From Rhodobacteraceae bacterium UBA2553 (GTDB lineage: Bacteria; Pseudomonadota; Alphaproteobacteria; Rhodobacterales; Rhodobacteraceae), in assembly GCA_002340515.1 (NCBI GenBank), contig DDMF01000115.1, positions 1-8,653 of the forward strand: a stretch of DNA of 8,653 nucleotides. Direction: 5' to 3'. Shown in pieces: positions 1 to 6,208 of this stretch. The notes under the pieces were generated by a model, which saw only the letters and a list, made by a program, of their open reading frames with translations, made no database searches and was not told the origin of the DNA. Positions within the stretch are counted from its first letter, which is position 1; the number at the start of each line of letters is the position of its first letter. Position numbers and translations under genes: made by a program.

Positions 1-267
1 GCTAAAGTCAGCGCAAAACACCCGCAACAAGCACCATTGCCGCGCGAGCGGCTTCGTCCTAGAGCCCAAAGCGGCAGTCACAACTTCTTGCTGCATGTGC
101 TCGCCGCGCAAATCTTGCTGCAGCTGCAATAGTTTTGGTTTCGGTCTGCGAATGCGGTAGCGGTCATTCGATTGAGACGGCACAGAGCCAACGGAGTCGG
201 CAAGTGGTTATCTCACGATGATACCTTAATTTGGCCGTTGGTAATTCGAACCCACAAGGAAAATAGA
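1..267. other. Non-coding left flank
   Basis: No convincing gene is present. The longest open frames entering from the left edge close within about 50 codons and encode low-complexity Gln/Leu- or Cys-rich peptides. The stretch has a short inverted repeat (CGAATG at 149-154 and CATTCG at 165-170). Its text, GAGCCCAAAGCGG near 62-74 and GCGGTCATTCG near 160-170, reminds me of a degenerate intergenic repeat common in Rhodobacteraceae genomes. That resemblance is from memory and is weak. Confidence 0.4.
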
Positions 268-282
268 TCAGTTCCTGGGTTC
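248..282 (-). terminator. Hairpin at end of the isomerase gene, possible terminator
   Basis: GAACCCA (248-254) pairs with TGGGTTC (276-282). After a 3-base bulge, GGAA (258-261) pairs with TTCC (272-275). The structure encloses the isomerase stop codon (268-270). No T-run follows on the minus strand, so it is not a textbook intrinsic terminator; it may act with Rho or protect the 3' end of the mRNA. Confidence 0.4.
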
Positions 283-1488
283 TAAAGACTCAAAAAGCCG
301 AGAGGGCGTCTTGGTGAGCGAAAGAAGGTCGGCTTGCAAGGAATGATATATGTCTGGCTTTCCGACAAATTGGGTTTCGCAAGGTGCCCCTGCAGCGTTC
401 AACTCCGGAAACCAACCACCATGCTCACGATCGATAAAGTTGTCTTGCGCAAATGTCCAGATTTGCGTGTACCAATCAGTGAAGCTTCTGGACGGACATA
501 CGTTTTGACATACGGCAAGGGCACCCAAAGCTTCTGTAACAGGCCACCAATAGCGATCGCGAACTGCAACACGTCCATCTAAATCGAGAGTGTAGCAGAA
601 ACCTCCTTCTGGCAGCCATGCATCAGAAAGCGCACGCGAGATGAGATTTGTAGCGTGTTCCACTGCGTCAGAATCCGGCTTTCCGGACAAGTCCCAATGC
701 TGGATGAGAAGCCGTCCCAATTCAAAAGAATGCCCAGGGGTGGACCCTGCAGGGCGAAACATTGGATTTCCCGCGTAAGTTGGATCAATCTGCCAGTCTT
801 TGGTAAAATGCTCTGGTATCCGCCAATCATATTGTTGGGCAACGACGCCAACGAAAAAGTCCAATATCTGCCCGGCACGGTGCAGATAAGTATCCTCTCC
901 GGTGGCCTCATATGCTGTCAATAATGCTTCGACGCCATGCATATTTGCATTCATACCTCGGTATGAAGAAAATGCCGTCCAGTCCCTTTGATACTCTTCC
1001 CGAAACCGACAGTAATCTTTGTCCCAGTAATGTGCATCAAGGACACTGGTGACGTCTTCGATCAATCGATCAGCATCGAGATGTCCAGCCTTTTTGGCAC
1101 TTGCAGCGGCAAGCAGAACGAACACATGGCCATACGCTAGTTTAAGACCGTCGACGACAGCTGTACCATCGACCTGCCAGCAACAACCGCCGTGATCTTG
1201 ATCTCGATGCCAATTCCAAAGTGCATCCATGCCGGCATCAATCATCTTGTCCGCACCTTCGTGGCCGAGGGCCTTTCCCAGTGCAAATGAATGTATCATA
1301 CGGCTTGTGGTGTGAAGCTCTTGCGCAGTTTCAGGCTTTGGTGACCCATCCCAATTCAGACTGCAAAATCGTCCATCAGGGCGTAAGCTTTGCTCAAAGA
1401 AAGTTAGCTGCCTGCGCGCATTATCTTGTAACCATCTCAGGTGCTCGACACCATCTGGCGAAAACGAAATGTTGTGGTTTGGCGTCAT
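268..1488 (-). CDS. AGE-superfamily sugar isomerase (YihS / mannose-isomerase type)
   Basis: A 406-residue cytoplasmic enzyme of the N-acylglucosamine 2-epimerase superfamily with the (alpha/alpha)6-barrel fold. From memory it aligns along its whole length with E. coli YihS, which isomerises sulfoquinovose, mannose and lyxose to the matching ketoses. The active-site positions are all present: Arg63 in TTSRM, His184 in NANMH, His253 and Glu256 in STPGHSFE, and His382 in GKPDIYH. These correspond to YihS R55, H176, H248, E251 and H383. The family is normally 390-420 residues, so the gene looks intact. It lies 64 bp downstream of dctM on the same strand and is probably the last gene of the transporter operon. 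No clear Shine-Dalgarno precedes the ATG. Next to a sialic-acid lyase, the expected alternative is ManNAc 2-epimerase activity, but the motifs resemble YihS more than renin-binding-protein-type epimerases. The substrate is inferred. Confidence 0.87.
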   Translation of the reverse strand: MTPNHNISFSPDGVEHLRWLQDNARRQLTFFEQSLRPDGRFCSLNWDGSPKPETAQELHTTSRMIHSFALGKALGHEGADKMIDAGMDALWNWHRDQDHGGCCWQVDGTAVVDGLKLAYGHVFVLLAAASAKKAGHLDADRLIEDVTSVLDAHYWDKDYCRFREEYQRDWTAFSSYRGMNANMHGVEALLTAYEATGEDTYLHRAGQILDFFVGVVAQQYDWRIPEHFTKDWQIDPTYAGNPMFRPAGSTPGHSFELGRLLIQHWDLSGKPDSDAVEHATNLISRALSDAWLPEGGFCYTLDLDGRVAVRDRYWWPVTEALGALAVCQNVCPSRSFTDWYTQIWTFAQDNFIDREHGGWFPELNAAGAPCETQFVGKPDIYHSLQADLLSLTKTPSRLFESLEPRN

Positions 1489-1552
1489 AGGTAATGTGTC
1501 TCAAAAAATTCGTGAAAACTCTAGTCCCAGCACGGGTGTGACTACTTGTGGA

Positions 1553-2842
1553 TCAGTAACCGGCAAGACTTGGCAACCAAGTCACCAGGCCAGGAAACAC
1601 CGTGATTATGAACATGACCCCGTAGAGCGTGATGATAAACGGAATTGATTCCCTGAAGATCGGCCCAACTGGTATTTTTGTTAAACCACCGACAATGAAG
1701 ACCATGAGTCCCATCGGTGGCGTGATCATCGACACCATCATGTTCAACACGATGATGACGCCAAAATGCACCATATCGACGCCCGCAGCCTGAAGTCCTG
1801 GCAAGAGCGCGGGGATAACGACGTACATCATCGGTGCCTTGGTTAGGAACATACCCATCAAGATGAATGCGGCATGCACCACAAACAACAATTGCAATTG
1901 CGAGATATCAAGAGAAAGGATGAAAGCCGTGATCGCACCGGTCACCTTTTCGACCGTAAAGACGTAGTTGAGCGCAAAGCCACCACCAATAAGTAGGAAC
2001 ACCATCGCGGATTGCCGCGCACTCTCAGCGAGCGCGAGATAAAGAGCGCGCCACGATGTCTTGCGATAAAGAAAGACTGATAGCAAAATCGCGTACGTGC
2101 CTGCGGCTGCGGCTGCCTCGGTTGGCGTGAAGATCCCGGAATATATCCCACCCAATAGTATAATAGGCATAAGGAGCGGACCGATGGCTTTGATGGTCGC
2201 AGTTAGGATCGCCGCTCCAGCCATGCGGGGTTCTACCGGGAACCCACGTCGGCTTGATTGCCAAGCCACGAGTACCATGAGGACAACACCCATGATGAGA
2301 CCCGGAATAATACCGGCAAGAAAGAGCGCACCGACGGAGGCGCCGGAAAAGAAGGCATAAACCAGCATCGGAATTGACGGTGGTATAATTGGACCAATAG
2401 ACGACGATGCGATAGTTACGGCTGCTGCGTAAGGCGCTGGATAGCGATCGCCGTCGCGCATCATCTTAATCAGAACTTGCCCGATACCGGAGGCATCTGA
2501 TGTGGCATCGCCACTCATGCCGGAAAAGATGATAGAGGACACGATATTTACTTGCGCGATACCACCGGGGCGATGCCCGACCAACGCACGGCAAAACGTT
2601 AGCAATCGTTCACTTATGCCGCCATGATCCATGACTTTGGCTGTGAAGATGAATAGAGGGATGGCGATCACGATGATATTTTCGACAGAGGCGAAAATGA
2701 CCCGTTCGGCCATAAGGCTGACATCGGCACCTGCGGTCAGCGCGTATACAACGACGGTTGAGATCATGACAAACCCGATGGGAAGGCCCAGTAGGATTTG
2801 AACGCCGAAATAGATTGCGGCCCACATTAATGGATCGGACAT
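1553..2842 (-). CDS. dctM: TRAP transporter large permease subunit, DctM family
   Basis: A 429-residue integral membrane protein, mostly hydrophobic throughout with about a dozen predicted membrane segments, as usual for DctM/SiaM (about 425-430 residues). It is the sodium-coupled transport subunit of a tripartite ATP-independent periplasmic transporter. Family signatures visible are SGMSGDATSDASG (residues 107-119) and SSSIGPIIPPSIPM (146-159), which belong to the first re-entrant hairpin and substrate/sodium region. The start codon abuts the dctQ stop (TAG|ATG, no spacing) and an AAGGGA-like ribosome site lies inside the end of dctQ, so the two are translationally coupled. The permease alone does not reveal the substrate; the binding protein and neighbours point to an acidic sugar. 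Confidence 0.95.
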   Translation of the reverse strand: MSDPLMWAAIYFGVQILLGLPIGFVMISTVVVYALTAGADVSLMAERVIFASVENIIVIAIPLFIFTAKVMDHGGISERLLTFCRALVGHRPGGIAQVNIVSSIIFSGMSGDATSDASGIGQVLIKMMRDGDRYPAPYAAAVTIASSSIGPIIPPSIPMLVYAFFSGASVGALFLAGIIPGLIMGVVLMVLVAWQSSRRGFPVEPRMAGAAILTATIKAIGPLLMPIILLGGIYSGIFTPTEAAAAAGTYAILLSVFLYRKTSWRALYLALAESARQSAMVFLLIGGGFALNYVFTVEKVTGAITAFILSLDISQLQLLFVVHAAFILMGMFLTKAPMMYVVIPALLPGLQAAGVDMVHFGVIIVLNMMVSMITPPMGLMVFIVGGLTKIPVGPIFRESIPFIITLYGVMFIITVFPGLVTWLPSLAGY

Positions 2843-3355
2843 CTAGAAATCCCTTTCGTCGGAGCCAAATCGCAGTTGTCGAAAGGCATCGAGGAAACCT
2901 CGAACAGCATAGACCACAACAAAAACGATCATGAGCACAAAGAGGTGCCCCAGATTGAATTGGAGAGCGAAGGTTCTCTCCTTATACATCCATTCCAGAA
3001 CACGGACGGTATCCGGAATTGATAACAACATGACTATGGAGAACAGCGATAACGACAGAGCACGCAAAACACCCGTCACTCTGCGCGGGAGTAGGTCCAT
3101 GACCAGATCAAGAGCGACATGTTCCCGAAGCGGCATTTGTGTTGCTGCGGTAAATAAGCTCACCGTGACAAAGAGAATGCCTGCAATCTCCAACGACCAG
3201 ACAAGAGGGTCACGCAGCACATAACGAAAGAAAACCTGGAGCACGAAGGTCAGGAAGAGGGCCGCGAACAGGCTCGCCGATATCCATTCGAAGACCTGTG
3301 TGATCCTGAACAATACGCCCTTTGGAGAAGTGGTGTGCTCTTCGCGCTCTGACAT
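2843..3355 (-). CDS. dctQ: TRAP transporter small permease subunit, DctQ family
   Basis: A 170-residue inner-membrane protein with four hydrophobic segments (about residues 19-41, 52-72, 95-115 and 135-152), the standard topology of DctQ/SiaQ. After the first helix comes the family-typical stretch RYVLRDPLVWSLEIA (44-58). It forms the membrane complex with DctM and helps receive substrate from the binding protein. It is encoded between dctP and dctM, as in most TRAP operons. The ribosome site (a GCGGA-like stretch a few bases before the ATG) is weak, and a hairpin lies upstream in the dctP-dctQ gap. Both would keep permease levels below those of the binding protein. Confidence 0.93.
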   Translation of the reverse strand: MSEREEHTTSPKGVLFRITQVFEWISASLFAALFLTFVLQVFFRYVLRDPLVWSLEIAGILFVTVSLFTAATQMPLREHVALDLVMDLLPRRVTGVLRALSLSLFSIVMLLSIPDTVRVLEWMYKERTFALQFNLGHLFVLMIVFVVVYAVRGFLDAFRQLRFGSDERDF

Positions 3356-3383
3356 GGGGTCCGCTTTCGCTCATTTCTTGCTT

Positions 3384-3415
3384 GAAGGCGGCCCGATCAC
3401 TGTAGGGCCGCCTTC
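3384..3415 (-). terminator. Hairpin between dctP and dctQ, likely attenuator or mRNA stabiliser
   Basis: GAAGGCGGCCC (3384-3394) and GGGCCGCCTTC (3405-3415) form a perfect 11-bp GC-rich stem with a 10-base loop. It lies in the 81-bp gap after the dctP stop. No T-run follows on the minus strand, so full termination is unlikely. Partial termination or protection of the dctP message from 3' decay would give more periplasmic binding protein than permease, as is common in binding-protein operons. Confidence 0.7.
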
Positions 3416-3436
3416 CATTTGCCTGAAGCTGTTGGA

Positions 3437-4444
3437 TTAGTTTGTCATCGCCGAACAGCCATCACCGATATCCATGTTCGCAATCGCGTCGAAAACACCA
3501 TCTTCCCAATCTGCAGCCAACTCACTGCTCTGGAAAGCCGCAAGGACAGCCGTTCTGAACGACTCGCGGTCAGGGTCTGTAAACACCACACCCTCTGCCT
3601 CAATTGTGGCGCGAAGTGATGCTTCGAGGTCCATAACATTTTGGGTATAGGCATCCATGGCGACCTGAGCACCTTCCGTCACAACTGTTTGCTGTTGCTC
3701 AGTCAGATTTGCCCAACTGCGTGAGGAAAAGGCCGGGAATTGGATCAGGACCTTGTGGTTGGTCGTCACGATCTGCTCCGTAACTTCATAGAACTTTTGG
3801 GAATAAATCAACGTTAGCGGATTCTCCTGCGCGTCTACTGTTCCCGTTTGCAATGCCAGATAAAGTTCAGAGAACGGAACTGGAGTAGGGTTTGCTCCTA
3901 GTCCTTCGCCCATCAGAATGTTGGCTGGCGACGGCACAACACGCAACGACAAACCGGCCAGATCGGCGGGGGTTTGAACATCGCGTTGTTCGCGCAGGTT
4001 CAACGTCCGCGTGCCTTGATATGCAGCACCCATTAGACGAATGCCCATCGCATCGTCGGTTTCAGTAGCAATTTTGTCCATTAGGACGCTGTCACGAAAC
4101 GCACAGATATGATCTGGACCGGTCAAGAGATAGGGCGTGTCCAGAATGCTCCATGCCGGTATTTGTTCTGACAGCCACGCGGGTGACATATATCCGGCGT
4201 CGATCGTTCCACGACCAAGAGCCTGACCTTGTTTACCCTGTTCGACCAATGACGCACTGTCGAAAACGTCTACTTCAAGGTCAGAATTTTCTTCAATGTA
4301 GGCCTCCCAGACGCGCAGTGCGACGGCATCGGGGTCATTTCCGCTACCGACGGTCGAGAATTTAAGTGCTTCAGCTTGGACAGATGTAGCCATCACGCCA
4401 AGAGCAAGGACAGAGCTTGCTGTAATTGTTGTCAAAAGTTTCAT
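3437..4444 (-). CDS. dctP: TRAP transporter solute-binding protein, DctP/SiaP family
   Basis: A 335-residue periplasmic substrate-binding protein. I start it at the ATG at 4444, not at a longer in-frame start at 4507, because an AGGGAGG ribosome site sits just upstream of 4444 and a signal peptide begins there. That signal is MK followed by a hydrophobic core, with probable cleavage after SVQA at residue 24. The family carboxylate-binding arginine is Arg168 (LSLRV). Arg146 (QGTR) and Asn208 (QENP) match SiaP positions R127, R147 and N187 as I recall them. The stretch PFSELYLALQTGTVDAQENP (190-209) is close to H. influenzae SiaP. Two cysteines remain in the mature protein (114 and 330) and could form a disulfide. 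The ligand is very likely a carboxylated sugar; sialic-type acid is inferred from nanA across the divergent promoter. It is the first gene of the leftward operon. Confidence 0.93.
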   Translation of the reverse strand: MKLLTTITASSVLALGVMATSVQAEALKFSTVGSGNDPDAVALRVWEAYIEENSDLEVDVFDSASLVEQGKQGQALGRGTIDAGYMSPAWLSEQIPAWSILDTPYLLTGPDHICAFRDSVLMDKIATETDDAMGIRLMGAAYQGTRTLNLREQRDVQTPADLAGLSLRVVPSPANILMGEGLGANPTPVPFSELYLALQTGTVDAQENPLTLIYSQKFYEVTEQIVTTNHKVLIQFPAFSSRSWANLTEQQQTVVTEGAQVAMDAYTQNVMDLEASLRATIEAEGVVFTDPDRESFRTAVLAAFQSSELAADWEDGVFDAIANMDIGDGCSAMTN

Positions 4445-4450
4445 GTTTTT

Positions 4451-4457
4451 CCTCCCT
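4451..4457 (-). promoter_or_regulatory. dctP ribosome binding site
   Basis: On the minus strand this reads AGGGAGG, 6 bases before the ATG at 4444. It decides the start over the longer in-frame candidate, whose first 21 residues are hydrophilic and would precede the signal peptide. Confidence 0.8.
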
Positions 4458-4490
4458 GAACATGAATTATTCGTCGTAGGTCGTTGACGA

Positions 4491-4520
4491 TAGCTACATA
4501 TCAACATAGCATGTTGTCAA
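4491..4520 (-). promoter_or_regulatory. Predicted dctP promoter
   Basis: On the minus strand, TTGACA (4515-4520) is a perfect -35 consensus. It is followed at 18 bp by TAGCTA (4491-4496), a weak -10. Transcription would start near 4484, leaving a leader of about 40 bases before dctP. The candidate operator repeats cover the -35 element and the spacer. Confidence 0.45.
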
Positions 4521-4529
4521 CATAGCATG
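4501..4529. promoter_or_regulatory. Candidate operator: 13-bp direct repeat with inverted symmetry
   Basis: TCAACATAGCATG occurs perfectly at 4501-4513 and 4517-4529 (period 16 bp). Together the copies create CAACAT-AGC-ATGTTG (4502-4516) and ATGTTG-T-CAACAT (4511-4523), both perfect inverted repeats. A further GTTGAC (4483-4488, within TCGTTGACGA) lies 33 bp from GTCAAC (4516-4521). The region sits between the divergent dctP and nanA genes and covers the predicted dctP -35. The most likely ligand is the adjacent GntR regulator, whose family often recognises palindromes of the GT...AC kind. Binding itself is inferred. Confidence 0.6.
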
Positions 4530-4577
4530 CCACTTTTTTGTAAATGCACGCTCAATTCTCAACCAATAGGCGATCTA

Positions 4578-5453
4578 ATGGACAATTTACGTGGATATTT
4601 CGCGGCTCTTCCGACACCGTTTACTGCTGACGGCCAAAAAATTGCTGAAAGCGCTCTGGGCGATTTGACAAAAGCGAACATCGATTCTGGTCTGAATGGC
4701 CTCTACATTGGAGGAAGCACAGGTGAAGCGTTCCTAATGTCTGTGTCAGAGAGAGAAACGGTCCTGCAGACTGTGGCTGACGCAGCCGACGGAAAAACCG
4801 TACTGATGGCGCATGTAGGCGACCCAAATCCTGCGGTCTCTGGGCATCTTGCAAAAGTCGCAGAAAAGGCAGGCTATGATGTCATCTCGGCTGTACCGCC
4901 GTTTTATTATAGCTACAGTTTCGCTGAAATCACTGAACATTATCGTTGGCTGGCAAGTCAAACCGACCTTCCGTTCGTAATCTATAATTTTCCAGCGCTG
5001 TCTGGAGTGAAGTGGTCGGCAGCGAATTTGGCAGATCTACTCAAGCTGCCAAACGTGGTGGGGGTAAAGAACACCTGTGCTGATCTCTATGCATTTGAGC
5101 AATTACGCCGCGCCGCGCCGGATAGCATCTTGTTGTATGGGTTTGACGAAACGCTACTTTCAGGTCTTGGATTGGGTGCAGATGGTGGCATTGGATCGAC
5201 TTATAATGTGCAGGCCGCGCGAATTTTGGCGATCGCAAAAGCCCATAATGAAGGACGGGTTGAAGATGCGCGGAAATTACAGAGTGAGGCCAATGCGCTG
5301 ATTGATATTCTGGTCTCCGTCGGGGTGTTGCCATCACTGAAATATCTGCTGTCGCAGCAAGGGATTGCGATGGGAGCATGTCGCCCCCCATTCGGTGCCT
5401 TGAGTAAAGAGGACAAAAAATTGCTTGATGGCGCGCTCGCGAACTTGGTGTAG
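4578..5453 (+). CDS. nanA: N-acetylneuraminate lyase (sialic acid aldolase)
   Basis: A 291-residue class I aldolase of the DapA/NAL superfamily. It cleaves a nonulosonic acid to pyruvate and an aldose (Neu5Ac to ManNAc, or Kdn to mannose). It resembles E. coli NanA end to end, from the N-terminal MDNLRGYFAALPTPF onwards. Ser47-Thr48 lie in the pyruvate-binding GGSTGEAF, Tyr136 in YNFPALSG is the catalytic tyrosine, and Lys164 in VGVKNT forms the Schiff base. Asp190-Glu191 (GFDET) and Ser207 (GGIGST) match NanA residues D191, E192 and S208, which contact the sugar glycerol tail. These set it apart from dihydrodipicolinate synthase. I chose the ATG at 4578 because it aligns with NanA's start and has AGG 7 bases upstream; a longer in-frame start at 4527 would add 17 unrelated residues and overlap the operator. 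It heads the rightward operon. Confidence 0.93.
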   Translation: MDNLRGYFAALPTPFTADGQKIAESALGDLTKANIDSGLNGLYIGGSTGEAFLMSVSERETVLQTVADAADGKTVLMAHVGDPNPAVSGHLAKVAEKAGYDVISAVPPFYYSYSFAEITEHYRWLASQTDLPFVIYNFPALSGVKWSAANLADLLKLPNVVGVKNTCADLYAFEQLRRAAPDSILLYGFDETLLSGLGLGADGGIGSTYNVQAARILAIAKAHNEGRVEDARKLQSEANALIDILVSVGVLPSLKYLLSQQGIAMGACRPPFGALSKEDKKLLDGALANLV

Positions 5454-5476
5454 TCGTCTCGTTAAGAGATCACGAC
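5453..5476 (+). other. Small hairpin in the nanA-gntR gap
   Basis: GTCG (5453-5456) plus TCTC (5457-5460) can pair with GAGA (5466-5469) and CGAC (5473-5476), leaving a 3-base bulge. It starts at the last base of the nanA stop. With no T-run it is at most a weak processing or attenuation site before the regulator gene. Confidence 0.3.
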
Positions 5477-5497
5477 AAATCAGAATTTGGAGCTGAC

Positions 5498-6208
5498 ATG
5501 GACACTTCATTGGGACGTATACGTTTGAGTGAACAGATCGAAGAAGCAATTCTCGGGGCAATTACTTCAGGTGAATATCCCGCAGGTTCAAAGCTTCCGT
5601 CAGAGCGGGCTTTAATGGAAATGTTTGATGTCGGACGTCCTTCTGTCAAAGAGGCTCTGCTTATGCTCGAGAGGAAAGGGTTTGTTCGCCTCAAACGCGG
5701 TATTGCACCTATCGTTGCCGAACCAACACCACAGGGCGCGATGGACGTCATTGGCGACATGGTGCGCGCTATGCTGCCTCACGCGACACGGCGTTCTGAA
5801 TTTTACGATCTACGCATTATGTTGGAAACTGCCGCCGTCATGGAAGCAGCTCGAACATGCAGCGATGATTATATCGAAGCGCTCAAAGCCTCTCACGCTG
5901 CTTGTTGTAACGCCACAGGCAAGGCAAATGAGTTTCGAGATGCCGACCAAGAATTTCACAGTTGTTTGATAAGTACGCAGAACAATTCCGTACTCACCGC
6001 GTTACATGGCGCATTGATCGACTGGGGCTTGTACAATCCCGAACAGGGGCCAGAGGTGGAAAAAATCCACGCACGGGTCATCGCTCAACACGAAGCGATC
6101 CTGACCGCGATATGTGACCGTGATCCTGCAAAGGCTTCGGATGCGTTGCGAAGCCACCTCTTGACACGCAAAGACGCAAAGACGCAAGACAAGGACACTG
6201 ACACGTGA
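5498..6208 (+). CDS. GntR-family (FadR/FCD) transcriptional regulator, NanR-like
   Basis: A 236-residue DNA-binding regulator. The N-terminal winged helix-turn-helix spans about residues 8-75, with the recognition region LPSERALMEMFDVGRPSVKE (33-52). An all-helical FCD ligand-binding domain follows (about 100-225). Asp150, His154, His198 and His220 fit the metal-binding set of this domain. From memory it is similar to E. coli NanR in both domains, including DVGRPSV, the DxDxxFH-type stretch and LHGALIDW (169-176), so it probably senses a sialic-type acid and represses the divergent operons. It starts at ATG 5498 with GGAG 5 bases upstream, 44 bp after nanA. Its stop overlaps the start of the next gene. 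The C-terminal tail (TRKDAKTQDKDTDT) is charged and encoded by an 8-bp tandem repeat, so it is probably disordered. Confidence 0.9.
   Translation: MDTSLGRIRLSEQIEEAILGAITSGEYPAGSKLPSERALMEMFDVGRPSVKEALLMLERKGFVRLKRGIAPIVAEPTPQGAMDVIGDMVRAMLPHATRRSEFYDLRIMLETAAVMEAARTCSDDYIEALKASHAACCNATGKANEFRDADQEFHSCLISTQNNSVLTALHGALIDWGLYNPEQGPEVEKIHARVIAQHEAILTAICDRDPAKASDALRSHLLTRKDAKTQDKDTDT
6166..6188 (+). repeat. 8-bp tandem repeat in the 3' end of the regulator gene
   Basis: ACGCAAAG is repeated at 6166-6173 and 6174-6181, followed by ACGCAAG at 6182-6188, giving about 2.9 copies. The unit is not a multiple of three, so gain or loss of one copy would shift the frame of the regulator tail and move its stop codon away from the overlapping downstream start. 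Confidence 0.85.

Noticed and set aside
241..257. Minus-strand GTGGGTTCGAAT resembles a tRNA T-arm, as at an integration site
   Set aside because: The T-stem does not close (the 3' side reads TACC rather than CCCAC) and no anticodon arm, D arm or acceptor stem is found upstream. The bases are better explained as part of the hairpin at the isomerase stop.
4445..4507. Longer N-terminus for dctP starting at 4507
   Set aside because: It would put 21 hydrophilic residues before a clear signal peptide, run through the predicted promoter, and ignore the AGGGAGG site at 4451-4457.
4527..4577. Longer N-terminus for nanA starting at 4527
   Set aside because: It overlaps the direct-repeat operator, adds residues absent from NanA, and the ATG at 4578 aligns with the known family start.
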